Source: Letharia columbiana
Taxonomy: Eukaryota > Ascomycota > Lecanoromycetes > Lecanorales > Parmeliaceae
Reading direction: 5' to 3'
Length of the DNA stretch: 64,000 nucleotides
Assembly: GCF_014066305.1 (NCBI RefSeq)
Contig: NW_023501059.1
Location: 248,001 to 312,000 of the forward strand
Shown here: positions 1 to 12,055 of the stretch, in pieces
How the letters are laid out: each line of letters starts with the position of its first letter
Numbering within the stretch: the first letter of the stretch is position 1
Translations under genes and position numbers: made by a program
Notes under the pieces: generated by a model
Databases searched by the model: none
Seen by the model: the letters and a program-made list of their open reading frames with translations, nothing else
Told to the model about the DNA's origin: nothing

Positions 1-199
1 AGCGTTAGAAAGCGCACACCGAGTTCTACAATTTACGAAATTATGAAGAAACAGCATCCGTAGGGAGCTGGTTATTTCAGAGTGTAAAACTTCTACACAC
101 AAATTTTTGATGAGGGAGCTCGGGAGGGCTAGCGGGCTAACTCAGTCAGTCTAGCCAAAAGGCGTAATAACCCCGAATTGATGATTGGCTGCACATACA

Positions 200-443
200 A
201 ATTCAAGGTTTCCAAGCTCAGCCCTACCTTATTCTTTTATATATACTGATAGCGATACTTATTTTATTTTTATAATTAATAGTTATACTTTATAATTATA
301 ATAGCTATATTTTTAAATAATTATAAATAACTCTCTATTTAAAGAGATAGCTATAAGTATTATTCTTATTACTATTAAATAATATTATTCTTCTTATTAT
401 AATAGAAGATAAGATAACGACGAAGATAATAGAAGTATTAATA
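200..443. other. AT-rich block
   Basis: This stretch is almost pure A/T with short runs of TTATT and TATAAT. It resembles the AT-rich blocks that RIP mutation leaves in ascomycete genomes, but I see no ORF and no recognisable source element. A second block with the same character lies at about 1032-1200, so the MITE-like element at 444-1031 is embedded in AT-rich DNA on both sides. Confidence 0.6.
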
Positions 444-1031
444 ATCATCTGCAAATCTGAAAAGTTCCTGCAAAATTTGAAATTGCTGATCGCGCGTTTG
501 TCGCGGAAATCATAAAATCCGCCGGATCAGCAAATCTGATTAGAATCCGCCCAAATTCCGCCGGTTCAGTAACTGTTCTAACCTTTTCCGCCAGTTCTAC
601 CAGTTTAACAGCAATACGCACGAAAAAAGAAAAGTTCTAATGATCGACGTTGCGACGATAAGATTCTACGGCGACGAGTATTAACGTTAACTTAAATTTG
701 GCTACGGAATTAGACGATTTAATGAAATTAGTCGCGTGGGTGATGCTTTGATATGGCGTATAATGATGCGTATGTATAATGATGCGTATGTTGATGATGA
801 TATATATTGATATCATATGTATGTAGAATAGTACTTAGAGTGTATTAGAGTGTATTACGTAAAATTTTTAAAGTTGCTGAAATTTTTTGAAGTTGCTAAA
901 TTAATAGAACTGGTGGAAAGGATTAGATATAGGTAAAGTCTATTAAATAGACTAAATCGTGCTAAATCGTGCTTATGGTGCGGACCCGGCGGAAATCGTG
1001 CGGAAAGGAACTTTTCAGATTTGCAGATGAT
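444..1031. mobile_element. MITE-like element with perfect 26-bp terminal inverted repeats
   Basis: Positions 444-469 are the exact reverse complement of 1006-1031, and pairing stops abruptly on both sides, so the 588-bp segment has clean inverted ends. The interior is GC-richer than its flanks and has no long ORF, only CCGCC-rich and short duplicated motifs such as TATAATGATGCGTATG twice near 768-793. This is the structure of a non-autonomous DNA transposon (MITE). I could not identify a convincing target-site duplication, and the superfamily is unknown. A simple inverted duplication is the alternative. Confidence 0.55.
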
Positions 1032-1727
1032 AGTTAAAGTATATATAGTAATAGTAGATATATTAGTTATAAGACTATTAAATAATAGATAGAAAGGCAA
1101 TTATCTCTAACGAGAATTTTTTTTTCGATTATTCTATATTATTCGATTCTTACTTAATAAGATTACAGGGTTATCGAACGAAACCGTACCTATATTTTAC
1201 ATATTTTCAACTGTCTACTAGTGCTGTTTTGAGCCCACATTTCATTTGCCAAGAGGTGGGGTAATATATGTTGGTATAATTTGAAAATATGTGGTTACCG
1301 AAGGGGCCCTTAGCAAACCCCACTCTCCAGGCACCACCAAGCCACCCTCTCACACCCCCACACTTCCCCTGCGTAGCTCTTCCCTATCAACCTCATCCAC
1401 TATGGCCCATCTTTCGGGAAAGTGTCCGAGCGATGTCTGAGTCATTGCCATGTCAGCCTACCTGTGCTGTCGAAAAGAGCGGCATAGCGCTGAAGATAGA
1501 TGAAACCAACAAGGCGGCAACGTGTCTAGACTCTAGAACTCCGCTCCACACCGACTCCTTTTCTGAAAAGTATGGGCCCAAGTAGCCCCCAGTTTTTGGA
1601 CGAGTCAATACATATAGAAAGTCCAATAGCTTTCTCTCCTTCCTACTTCCTCCCTTCTTCCCTTCTTCCACACCTTCCACACTAAACTCTCCTTCAAAAC
1701 CACATTCTCCATCAAGACCACGCAACA

Positions 1728-3879
1728 ATGGAAGCAGAAAGGGCCAAGCTCCCTGGCTTTGGCCTGCCTGTGAACTACAGATCTGATAAATACTTTCCCA
1801 ATGCTGTCTTGCATTGGTCGGGGACCATATTGACCGTTCGAGAGCTGAACATGATGGCAATCATGGACAAGATCACTGACAAGCCGGACTGGGATCAGAA
1901 GGTCTTTGACGATACCATCGTTCAGAAGTGGCGCCAGGAAGCTCTTGGCACCGAGGGCATGGACGTGTCAGAGAAGATGCTCCACTGGGTGTGTACCACT
2001 TTCCTCTGAGAAGTCATACTCTACGAGATCCTGTCATGGCAGGTTTTCTTGGTATCACTCCCTCTCAAAGACCAGGTTTACGCGCACTCTGAAGACCAAT
2101 GGTTCGTTCCCTCGCCCATATATATGCTTGTCTACGCTCGTCTTTGCCATCGTTCACTCTCTGGTGTCCATACCTTGTCCCATCGAGGTCCCGTCGAGGA
2201 GCCATGGGACGGCCTAACGCATGAATTGAGTTGCACTTTCAAACAAATCCAGAGGCCTCCTGGCTTTGAATTTCCTAGTGCAGCTTGAGCCGCCTTCTCG
2301 TCATTAATGGGCTAATCTCTTATGATAGTGCTTTGCCGAATTGCGTGACAAAGCCCGATCCTTCCGAAGCGACGGCATGATCCCAACTTTAGACCTCGAT
2401 GCTGCGGTGATCAAGTCTGATACTGCCATCTCTTCTGAGCTAAAAGAAGCCCTGCGAGCTGGGATCGCTCCCCTCGAAGACGTCCCTGATAGGCTCAAAG
2501 ATTGGCACCCCGGCTCTGACGGCAAGGTACTTGACCTCGTCCACCCCTCTTTGTTCCCTTTGATCTATGGCCGATCCAAAGTCCTATCATCCGGAAATGT
2601 AGGACTCCAAGATTGTGTAAGCTGTATCGGCAAAGGCGAGATTGCCACTACGCCGGATGACACAGAAGTCAATGTTATCGACAGGTCTAAGCTCACGTAC
2701 GATACCTGGGGTGACACCAAATTCTGGTCCAAAGCTTTCCAGTGGCTTCCCTGTGACGTAAAGTTTGCCGGCGACGATGTCAAGATCACCAGCTACATCA
2801 ACAACCTGCATCCGACATCGCACCCAAGTCTCTACTCTGTCATTGAAAAGTTCATTGCCAAATCAATCCCACTCTGGAACTTGACCCTTTCCTCCACGCA
2901 TGCCGGACGCAAGGCGCGCATCTTACATGATTATACTGACTACGATTACCCCCGAGGGGACAGCCCCCCAAAGGAAATAGGGGATGATTGGGATACTCAT
3001 TCGAATTGGATGAGGGCCAATCGCGTTCTGCAAAGGCCGGAACCTCGAGAATTTGAATCGTATCAACGGCCAGTAGGTGAGCAGGTCAGCCTTCGAAGAG
3101 AATTTGGGGAGCAAGGACTACAGGTCATCGTGAAGCTCGCCAACATTGAGCTGACACCCGAGAAGCCAACTTATGACGGTGGATCGTGGCATGTTGAGGG
3201 ACAGCTCAATGAACGGATTTGTGCTACGGCTCTATATTACTACGATTCTAAGAACGTTGCGGACAACTTTCTGACTTTCCGCCACCGCACTGATGAGCAA
3301 GATTTCGAACTGAAGTCACATGACCAGGTAGTTACCCCTTCTAACAAGAAGCAGCGTCTTGGAACCCCTACAACGGGATTTCGTGCTTCCCGCTAAGTTC
3401 TAGATGCTGATTTTGCTTAGGATGACCATGAGGGTGTCGAAGAACTCTACGGCGTCGAGCAAGAAGGGCCCAAAGTGCAGGAAATAGGCCGAGTCGTGAC
3501 CAGAGAAGGGCGGCTCCTTGCCTTCCCCAACGTCTTTCAGCATCGAGTGGCTCCGTTCAAGCTCGAAGACCATTCGACACCAGGACACAGAAAGATACTG
3601 GCGTTGTTCCTGGTTGATCCTCATTGCCGCATCATTTCTACTGCCAATGTGCCGCCTCAGCAGAAAGATTGGTGGAGTCCTGAGATCCGAGAGAGCGGGA
3701 GGCTTGCGAAACTGCCGAAAGAGATTGTGGATCAAGTGGTGGAGGATGTAGAGGACTTCCCGATCTCTTTGGAGGAAGCTAAGGAACTCAGGCTCGAATT
3801 GATGGAGGAGAGAAAGGTGTACGTGGAGGAGGTGAATAAGGACATACAGTCTTTAACATTCTTCTTCTGTGAGCATTAG
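1728..3879 (+). CDS. DUF4246 family protein (three exons)
   Basis: The model is join(1728..1988, 2329..3327, 3421..3879), about 572 residues, with both introns in phase 0. Exon 1 contains the family motif ITDKPDWDQKVFD and ends in KMLHW. Exon 2 begins CFAELRDKAR, the usual continuation in DUF4246 proteins, which is why the unusually long 340-nt first intron is accepted. Exon 3 carries the conserved FQHRV...GHRKILALFLVDP block and a charged C-terminus. DUF4246 is a large fungal family of unknown function. The WHVEG motif in exon 2 together with the later FQHRV histidine and GHRK arginine is reminiscent of a 2OG-Fe(II) oxygenase double-stranded beta-helix, but that is inference. The start is the first ATG of the open exon, close behind a CT-rich leader. 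Confidence 0.85.
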
Positions 3880-6426
3880 CACGGAACGACTCAACTGGCT
3901 GCTCTAAGTGCCTAGATATTGCGAATCTGTAGGATGCAAGCTATAAGGTTTATAGAAGACGGTTTCACTAGCAGGATGCTAAGCTCTGGGTAAACAATCT
4001 TGATACAATACGTTGGAGTCCCATTAAATGATCTCTTGGCTGATTCCACGCAAAGCCCAAATTCCTACCTCACGAAGATGATACCTCGACAGATTACGGT
4101 GACAAGGTTTCAACTTCTTCCGGAAAACGAACCCAGCAAGCAAGCACAAAACCTAGCTCGTTTAGAACCCATTGGCGGTCAGATGTTTTCGATCGAGGCT
4201 GGGGCACCGGACATGTTTGTTGGAAAGACATCAATAGAAGAATCCTGGTCATCGCTATAGTGGAAAATGGGTGGAGCTTAGTGGTTGACGTGGTACCGAG
4301 AAGGGCATGGCATTGTGATCGAGAACGTGCAGATCGAAGGGCCAGTTGGGAGAACGCATGTAGGCGATTGCAATTCTGTGACACTGGGGGCTCTGAAAGA
4401 ACGGCGCAGTGCTCCATCCACAGCTTAGCAAGATGTTTCAAAAAGATGGCACGCAAAGAGATCAATCAAGTGGAGTCCGACCCTAAATATTCGTCTAGCT
4501 CACTCCAATGTACGAATAGATGGAAAGCGCCAAGCCAGAAGTCAGCTATCCCCAATATAGCCTAGCGCAGTCCGACATCCGAGAGATCCAAAATCTTCAG
4601 CTTTTCAATGCACCTTCTTTTCTCCTCATCATAAAACACAACCCTTCATATTCACTCTGACTTTTCCCGCCTTCGTGCATCTATGGGTAGTCTTGGAGGG
4701 GAAAATGGAGGGGAGAGCAAGCATCAGCCGTTAGAACTTACCCCTCAGCTTCCCCCCACCGTGGAAATGGAGATTGGGGAAATCATATTATGACGGGACA
4801 TTGCCACTAAGCAAAATCAAACGTGCATCCACTGGGTGTTTAGAGCTAGTCTCAACTCTGCACCTACCTAGAAAGGAGACTCCGGGCTCGTTGAGGGGAA
4901 TGCTGCTTGGGCCCACGCTGGGAAACGACGTTGAATGTCACCTGCGCTACCTGCGTGATTTGCTGCAGTGCTCTGAGCTTGCAACTTCCTCCCAATAGGA
5001 AAAAGCGGCTGGCCACTCACATCCGCGAGCCATCGAGATCCTGGCCCGTACGAGCTGACCGTCATGCCTGGCTAAAGATAAGACGAAAACAGAGCGGGTT
5101 GCAGCATAGGTCCAATCCCGAATCAAACCAAATCGCTCCACCTTGAGAAACAAATCAGTTTCTTGTGTCCCCGTAACATTTGCCGTATGTACCAATATCA
5201 GTATAAATGGATATCGGCGGCCAGCAACGTTAGCCGCCCATCCGACAGGCGTTGGATGAAGTACCAAATGGATAGCTGGTGGATTCTCCTAGGATGTGGA
5301 TACGTTCCTGAGACAGCTATCGCAATTAACGGAGCGCGTTTTCAGCCGCGCTTATTGTAAGAGACATCATAATCTCTCATTTGTTTTCACCGAACTTGCA
5401 CGTGGCACTCACCAAGCCAGTGATGCCGCATCTCCGATCCCCTTGTTGGCATTTCAGGATCTTCGATCCACCATCTTTGGGGTCTGGCACTTTGAATATG
5501 GGATGTATGCTCATGATCTTCTTTTTCCGTCCTCTTCCTGCTACATTCTGTATAGGCCGATAAGATTGGTGCTCGACTCTTCTGAGCCACCTCGAGTACT
5601 TAGAAGGTAAATTGATTCTAAATGCTACACTTTTTCGTTCCACTGCAGAGCTCCACCGCAACGGAAGCTCGCAACTCATCCCAGAAAATTTGAGGGATTT
5701 TGCAATAGCGGACGTCCTTGCTTTCGAGGGTCCAGTCCCACCTAGAGTTTCAACTACGGATGCTTCTTCCCATCTCTACACAATTGCTGAACAATTTTTT
5801 TTTGCTTTTTGGGAGGTCAAGACAAGCTCTTTGCGCCATTAAAGCTTCTAGGATGATATTCGTGGGGGTCGGTTGGCCACCCACGTAGACCCGACATCAA
5901 GCTTCCTTGAGCTCTTAGTAATTTAAGGGCATGCAAACTTTTTTACTTTATCTTGCATCCGAAGCTATCATCCCACGCTCCTGACTGGTATCCCCTTCAA
6001 CACCATAGGACAAGGATACAGATACCCAATTCACACCGCCAGGAATAGCTTCCGATTGCCGCCAATGCAAGGTCAGTGGATCTCCCGCTTTCAGCCGCGA
6101 GTCAATGGAATACTACTTTTACCAGGTTACTAAGCTTGCTTCCAGCTTATCCTGGTTTCAGGGTCGTCCGCAGGCTCAATTGTCCCTGCAGGTTGAAACG
6201 GCCAGCAGTGACCTTTGCGCCAAGCGTGGTCGACGGCCTTGTTTTTGAACGGAAACACGGCATGGGTGATGTTGCGTGCAACCAATGGCTCGCACTCGAC
6301 GTCATGGAGACGCGTTCTTGGCATCCTATACACGTCCTACAGAGATACATATGCACGCAGCCTTGCCACGAGCGTTACCATCATACTGTATGCTGAGCCA
6401 GACATTGCAAGGGTTTTTACCCTATC
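3880..6426. other. Intergenic stretch without a supportable gene
   Basis: About 2.5 kb with only short, overlapping ORFs in several frames, none with a recognisable motif, signal peptide or splice-linked continuation. Low-level CT-rich stretches precede the next gene. No repeat or mobile element was recognised. Confidence 0.5.
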
Positions 6427-7857
6427 ATGTTCTTGCCTCCCGTACACTCTTCATCTACATTGTACCTTTTCCTGTCACTGGTCATCGCTCTACCCTTCAT
6501 TGACAGCTCACCGATACCTAAATTAGACTTGGATATTCCGCAAGCCGTCAATTGTACCGACCTGAAGGCCTCCTTTGACTCGTCATGCTGGAAGACGCTC
6601 AACCTCGAAGGTTACCTCAATGATCCAGAAACGGGCTGGAACCGTACTGCAGCTATTTGCACGGGCGACGAAGATGATGCCGCTTGTTGTCTACCCACGG
6701 AGCCTTGGACAACCTGCTACTTACGGCTGGTCCACGGTTTCCCTGGTACGGACTGCAGCGAAACCAATGCCCAAGACTGTTCCTATGACCCGAGCCTCGC
6801 CGTCGACCCAAGGATCGCGCCATATGTTGCATACACAATGAAAACGATATACGGTACTTTATCCAAAGCGCCTCCCCTCAAACTTTTACTAACCCCAAGG
6901 TCAACAGCAATAAACGACCTCTTCACAACTTGGTTCAACGCTCTACAATACGCCGCCTCGCAAGCCCTTTCCATCGTTCAAGACGTAATCAATCAAGTCG
7001 ATCCGCCCCAGCAAACAAATTTCATCCTCCGCGACCTCCTATTTGCCCTCACAGTCGGCCTCGCTTACATTGTCGCGCCCGAAGCCGGCAGTCTTACAGG
7101 CCTCCTGGTGGCAACAGCCGCAGCCGGACGAGCTCTCCTAAAAGGCGCCAACCAAGCCCCAACGGTTGCGCGCGGCATCTGGCCCGCTGGAACGGAATCC
7201 TCCCAATCGATCCAGATCGGCGACGTAGAGAACGAGCTCAACAACGCCACGGGAATCACAGCCATAATGTTGAATTCGGGGCTGGAATTGCTAATGAGCG
7301 ATATGCCTTCCTTCGTTGAGTTCGCCTCCACGGGCATGTTCTCGGGATCCGACTCCCTGTCCCTCCCCAAAGAAGTCGACGGCCTTGACGTCGCCCTCAA
7401 AACATTCATAGTCTCCAACGCCATGACCTCCAACGGCTGGCATTATACCGTCATCCTTGGGGCCACACGCGACGACATCTCCAGCTGTGTCCCCGGCTCT
7501 GGCGGCAGCTGCTGCACATGGTGGACCCTCGGCTCCTCTTCCTCCTCCTCCTCCTCCTCCTCCTCCTCCTCCTCCTCACCCGCACCCAGCATGTGCGGTG
7601 ATTTTATCTGGTACAGCGACGCCACGATGCGGGCCTTCAGACTGACGAATTCTCACAACCTTAACGGGACTGTGGATATGCTGAGTGCGATTGTGGAGAA
7701 TGCGTGGACGACGCTACCGTTGCTGTTCGACGGGGCGTATAATTGCAGTGCGGCGGGCACTTTTGGCGGATCGCCGATTCAAATCGAGGCGGACGGGACG
7801 ATTGATTTGAGTTGTATGAGTCAGTTGGCCGAGGGGCCTTCTTTGTCTGCGGAGTGA
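6427..7857 (+). CDS. Secreted cysteine-rich protein of unknown function with a serine run
   Basis: Single-exon ORF of 476 residues. Residues 1-28 form a signal peptide (a hydrophobic core LYLFLSLVIALPF followed by a small-residue cleavage region). The mature N-terminus has many cysteines (DSSCW, CTGDEDDAACC, TTCYLR, DCSETNAQDC) and NxT/S glycosylation sites. A central segment near residues 195-235 is strongly hydrophobic and alanine-rich and could be a membrane helix or buried core. Near residue 370 a run of about 15 serines follows GGSCCTWWTLG. The C-terminal part again has cysteines and ends SLSAE. It resembles uncharacterised extracellular proteins found across Pezizomycotina; I cannot assign a function. 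It has no intron and stands alone, with about 2.5 kb of empty DNA upstream. Confidence 0.8.
   Translation: MFLPPVHSSSTLYLFLSLVIALPFIDSSPIPKLDLDIPQAVNCTDLKASFDSSCWKTLNLEGYLNDPETGWNRTAAICTGDEDDAACCLPTEPWTTCYLRLVHGFPGTDCSETNAQDCSYDPSLAVDPRIAPYVAYTMKTIYGTLSKAPPLKLLLTPRSTAINDLFTTWFNALQYAASQALSIVQDVINQVDPPQQTNFILRDLLFALTVGLAYIVAPEAGSLTGLLVATAAAGRALLKGANQAPTVARGIWPAGTESSQSIQIGDVENELNNATGITAIMLNSGLELLMSDMPSFVEFASTGMFSGSDSLSLPKEVDGLDVALKTFIVSNAMTSNGWHYTVILGATRDDISSCVPGSGGSCCTWWTLGSSSSSSSSSSSSSSSPAPSMCGDFIWYSDATMRAFRLTNSHNLNGTVDMLSAIVENAWTTLPLLFDGAYNCSAAGTFGGSPIQIEADGTIDLSCMSQLAEGPSLSAE
7534..7578 (+). repeat. (TCC)n trinucleotide microsatellite in a coding region
   Basis: Fifteen near-perfect TCC-type codons encode the polyserine run of the secreted protein at 6427-7857. 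Because the unit is a trinucleotide, length changes keep the frame, so the linker between the two cysteine-bearing parts is likely to vary in length among isolates. Confidence 0.85.
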
Positions 7858-8732
7858 ATGAGCTGTGCTCCTCTGAGAGGAAGGTGTGTGGATTCTGGAA
7901 GCTTTCGTTGATTGGGTTGCCACACCTTGCATAGCGTGAGCATCCAGATCCTCTTAGACCGTTTCTTCTTCCGGCATTTCATACCACGGCATTTCATATC
8001 ACGGCGTTTCCTCCTTTGCACTACACAGACATCATAAACATTCGTAGATCAAAGCATAGCAATATGAACACTCTTGAACACTCATCTCAAACTCCTGACC
8101 GCCGCGGATCTCTGAAATACCCACACATCTCCCGTCCACGCCACTGGCATACTGCCTAACATCATATTTCACCACCCCTCATATCCATAGCCTTCTATCC
8201 CGATCTCGCGTGTCGTGATACTCTCCGCGTGCTCCACAAGCGCATCAGTATCATTTCAACACAACACAACATCCTGACGCGGTGGATTTGATACGAGGTA
8301 GTGAGCGTTGTCGATCCTCTAGGCTAGGACGACTGGATTCCTGGCGTCACAGACTGGTGTCAAGAGTGTTGAAGGAGTGCTTACGCATGATATGGTCGTC
8401 TGATTAGATTCAATGGTTATTAGTACATCGGGTGTTTAGCAGCCACAACTGTTAGTGGTGAATGGAACACCACGTTTACTGAACGAGCAACACAATTACA
8501 TTACACCTCAGACCGGGCACTAGAGTAGAGCACGGAGCTTCAAGACGGTTGATTTACTTGCTAACCTTCCCTCGCAGTATGGTACAACTCGGTCACATCT
8601 CCCACGACCGACCCTCGAGACTTTTTGCGCCCCATCGCTCGCTCGCACGCAGGAATCGTGAAAAGTGCCCCTTCCGGCCATCCACTCCCCCTCCCCTCTG
8701 CACGAACCCGTAACGGAAAAGGAAGCACGGCC
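7858..8732. other. Intergenic, no gene seen
   Basis: Convergent 3' flanks of the secreted-protein gene (plus strand) and the LEA-like gene (minus strand). Only short ORFs are present, and there is no recognisable feature. Confidence 0.5.
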
Positions 8733-9337
8733 TCACATCTTCCCCTTGACCTCCTCCGCCTTGCCCTTGGCCTGCCCCGCGACCTCCTGCGTCTTGCCCT
8801 TGGCCTGCCCCGCGACCTCCTGCGTCTTTCCCTGGACCTCTGCCGCCTTGCCCTTGGCCTGGCCCGCGACCTCCTGCGTCTTGCTCTTGGCGTCGCCCGC
8901 GAGCTCGGACGCCTTGCCTTGGGCTTCGCCGGTCGTTTCCTTCGCGGAGCCCTCGGCTTGCTTGGCGTTGAGGCCGACGGTGGATTTGAGGTTTTCGGTC
9001 GCTTGTTCTGTGAGGAAGGGGGGTGGGGGGGTTAGTTTTTGCTGTTGTGGAAGAAGAGAAGATGACGAAGGAAAAGACCGAAGGGGGTTTTTTTTGGGTG
9101 GTTGTAGAGAGTGGTGATCGCGAAATTCGGAATGTAGAAGGGATGGTGAAACTCACGGCTCTTCTCGATACCCTTCACGGCCGCGTTCCCAACAGTCTTG
9201 TTCACAGACTCGATGGTATCTTTGACGGCGGAGCGGGAATCCTTCTGCGCATATGGGCTCGTAGAAAAGCGGACGCGCTTGGTGGCGGCCAAGGGGGCGC
9301 GGGGGGCGCGGGTGGCAATGGTGCGAAGGAGAGACAT
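8733..9337 (-). CDS. Small mitochondrial LEA/CsbD-like repeat protein
   Basis: The model is complement(join(8733..9007, 9157..9337)), 151 residues, with one 149-nt phase-1 intron starting GTGAGT. The N-terminus (MSLLRTIATRAPRAPLAATK, then RVRFSTS) is a classic mitochondrial presequence. The remainder is alanine/lysine/glutamate-rich and built of 11-residue repeats of the type TQEVAGQAKGK, repeated about five times before EEVKGKM and the stop. Such 11-mers form amphipathic helices in group 3 LEA and CsbD-like stress proteins that protect membranes or proteins during drying or heat. The ATG at 9337 was chosen because the presequence starts there, although the frame is open further upstream. The role is inferred from composition. 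Confidence 0.8.
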
Positions 9338-11100
9338 GTCTTTTGCCGGGTTCTGGAAGTGGTAAAGCTGTCGTTGTTTGGAGAGTTGGGGGGTTGTGAG
9401 TTGGGTAGTTGCTTTGGGAGGTGAGATGATGTCGACGGAGGGAATTTGCATGCTGGGCGGAGACGTCATTCTGGGGTAGCCTCATGCTGTTTGGTGCGCG
9501 TAGGCATAGCGAAGCGAGTTTGGCTTGGTGGGGTTTAAGCGAAGTATTGCCGGATTTCGGACACGGATTCGACTTGGGTTCACTATTTTGTTCAGTTGCT
9601 TGCTCACTTACGTCACATTCGGGTGATATTCGCGTCCGGACAATTCATTAGGTGTATTTTTGATTCACGTCCGTCTTTAGATGCTTCATCAACCTGTCTG
9701 AATGCTTCATATGTACCCCGGAAGCTTCATTCACGTATCCAGCAGTTGCCCCATCCACACCTGGCTCTCTAGCTCGAGGTCCAGACAAACATTACATGGT
9801 GTGGCTACTTTCAAAAGCAAAGAAAAGAGATCTCATGGGTCTCCAAGCCCTCTAAAGTCCCTGTCGTCCAATGCTGAAGCGGTAGAAGATATCAGCGAGG
9901 CTCTCCTGGGGAAAAGCAAAGGACGCTCACCTTCAGAGCATTTCATTTCCAGGTCTCATTGCTTGCTCGACGCCTTGCGTGTTATCCTTGCAGCCGCTCA
10001 TCAGTCTCCATACCTGCACTGAGAGAAGAACCTAATCTCATACTCCCAGCTATCACGTTCCTTAGCACGCACGATACCCAGTCAACTTTCTTCAACTGCT
10101 GTATCTTTCTCACTTCTAGCTCGCATATGTAAAGGACTTGAGTTGGTGGCACATGTATCAAAGTTGCATCCTTATATAGGTAAGCTCCACATCTATCTCA
10201 TTGCTACTCGCGTATGGGTTTCTATAGAAGGCGGTGTACCTGAGTTTCAAACCTGAGGGGCAGGCCAAGACGTCTCAAAGCTGCCATTACCGAAATCATG
10301 AACGGGGATTGCATCCGTCGCCCTGCACCGAAAGCCTTTTTCGCTCTTTTCGGACCACTCTCGCATTCACATACATCGTCATCATCTTCCAACCCTTCTG
10401 GTGCCGTCGCTTCTCGCCACTTTTGCTTAGCCAAAATCACAGAGAAGTAGAAGCGCATACCGCCCCCTTCGCCAATACCTGAATTCCCAAAATTCTTCGG
10501 GAAGACGGCTACATGAAAACGGCTATACCTAAATACATGCTTGACGGCCATATCAAGCTGGGCTTGACTGGTGACCCTGTCCCAAGAATTCCATGAACAG
10601 CGATTGGTGTGGCTTAGAGCTCATAGAGTCCCTTTCGGACCCTGAGATGCCATGATGGCCTATGTGCAGCGAGCGAATAGCCTGCTGATGAACAAGAGTC
10701 GAGGGTCGGGATATTGTGGCTTTTCAAGTTGTGCCGCTTGCCAAGGGACGTGACTGAGGTTCTTATGCTGCTCTCTCGAGAGTGATGATAGCAGGAGATC
10801 CTGGGACCTGATTGTGTGCGCTGGCAATCTGACGGAACGATGGTCTGTTTGACGAAAACTTTGCACCCTGTCAATCACCGAGAGGTGGCAACACGTTGGG
10901 CGCTTGATTATGGTTGAAGCTCTACCGAGACGACGACCTCCCGCAATCAGCCTCCTGCTAGCAATAGTCTTTGAAGATCGTTGGAGCGTTCCACGTGTAT
11001 CAGGCTCCCTGCAAAGCAACCCATAAGGACGATATCTTGGGTCGAAGCGCTGAGGGTTGGCGTTGGGTTTGCGCCTTTCCTTGACGCCTGCTATCTGATC
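9338..11100. other. Intergenic stretch without a supportable gene
   Basis: About 1.8 kb with only short ORFs in mixed frames and no recognised domain, repeat or RNA gene. The region just upstream of 9337 is the probable promoter and leader of the LEA-like gene. Confidence 0.45.
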
Positions 11101-11121
11101 GCTCTGGAATTTGATAGTATT

Positions 11122-11322
11122 TCACGCTTTGGCCAACTCCTCAACAAGGCTCTTGAATGTAGCATTCTTGTCGTCAACTTCTGTCTTCAAGTGAGTGATG
11201 TCCAGAAGAAAAAGCAACTTCACGGTCTCAATTTTCCGCAATATATTTTTATGCTTGGCAACCAATCTCCTCATGAACGGCCTTGTTTGTTTGTTTGAAG
11301 CTGCATCACCCACTAGCCGCAA
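11122..11322 (-). pseudogene. Coiled-coil exon remnant
   Basis: A 66-codon minus-strand frame reads as a plausible helical exon (FLLDITHLKTEVDDKNATFK, then SLVEELAKA) and then stops. Its heptad-like spacing resembles the other coiled-coil pieces of the 11-30 kb tract. No start, splice partner or known family could be fixed. It marks the approximate left end of that tract. Confidence 0.3.
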
Positions 11323-11697
11323 AGTCAGTCAATGGTCCTAATTATCTGTCGCTAAGAGGCCATACCTGAAAAGTCCGGCAAACAACGCCTTCATTGGTGG
11401 CTATCCTAGTCTTCCTCCTAAAAAGCAAGTACCTCTCCGTCGATTCTGTTCCAAAATGGACGAGAGGTCACAACCAAGTCCAAACACCACCAGAAGTCAT
11501 TCCGTTCAATTAGACATTTTTCAAAAGTCGCAAAACACTCAGTGTCATTCCCAGGGTCCTTCCAAATCTCAAGCTTTCAAATCATTCTCTAGGACTGGAG
11601 CCTGAAGACATCACGCGCTTTATGCCCACAGGACTTAACCCGTCGAGACCAAAGCGTATCTCCTAGCTCATAAAAGAGGTGTTCAGCAAGTTAAGCG

Positions 11698-11768
11698 GTG
11701 AATGCATTGCGCTTTCTCAGGAGGCTAGTAGACGATCCAGCGTCATTCGCTTCACGCTTTGAAGGCAT
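11698..11768 (-). pseudogene. Repeated N-terminal peptide, copy 1 (DAGSSTS)
   Basis: Minus-strand ATG at 11768 begins MPSKREANDAGSSTSLLRKR. It aligns with MAPKPKATDAGSSTSPFNKR starting at 14883, including a nearly identical nucleotide core that encodes DAGSSTS. Two copies of one start peptide in the same orientation 3.1 kb apart argue for duplicated gene units. The frame soon stops, so this copy appears dead or is spliced immediately. Confidence 0.45.
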
Positions 11769-11854
11769 ATTGCAATCATTTACGTCGGTGAGCTGGACGT
11801 TTGGTGAAGTGTGCGGTCGGTCACCTCTTAGTGACCAGGTGTTGGGGTACTTGG

Positions 11855-12055
11855 CTTGCTCTCGTGGTACTCAGAATCATCATCATCATGTGAAGAAGAA
11901 GGCCGCTCGATGGATTCTTGATAATCAGATATTGTGATGTTTGGGTTGTTCTCAAGGTACACAGAATCATAATCATCGTCCGCATCTGGCAGAGAAGAAA
12001 CGTTTCTCGGTGTCGAGGCCATAGAGTCATTCCTCATGGTGGTGTCGAGCGCGCC
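11855..12055 (-). repeat. In-frame 90-nt tandem repeat (acidic peptide)
   Basis: Two imperfect copies about 90 nt apart (near 11860 and 11950) encode, on the minus strand, acidic peptides DDDDSEYHESKPSTP and DADDDYDSVYLENNP. A more diverged copy lies near 12386. The period is a multiple of three, so the frame is kept. It follows a repeated peptide with the core ASTPR that is also present at 12336-12379. Confidence 0.5.

Noticed and set aside
7443..7645. Poly-glutamate and poly-proline ORFs antisense or out of frame at the TCC repeat
   Set aside because: They are shadows of the TCC microsatellite in the secreted-protein gene.
8593..9156. 187-codon glycine-rich minus-strand ORF and two leucine-rich plus-strand ORFs over the LEA-like gene
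   Set aside because: They are alternative frames of the 33-bp repeat of the LEA-like exon; the spliced frame gives a presequence plus canonical 11-mers.
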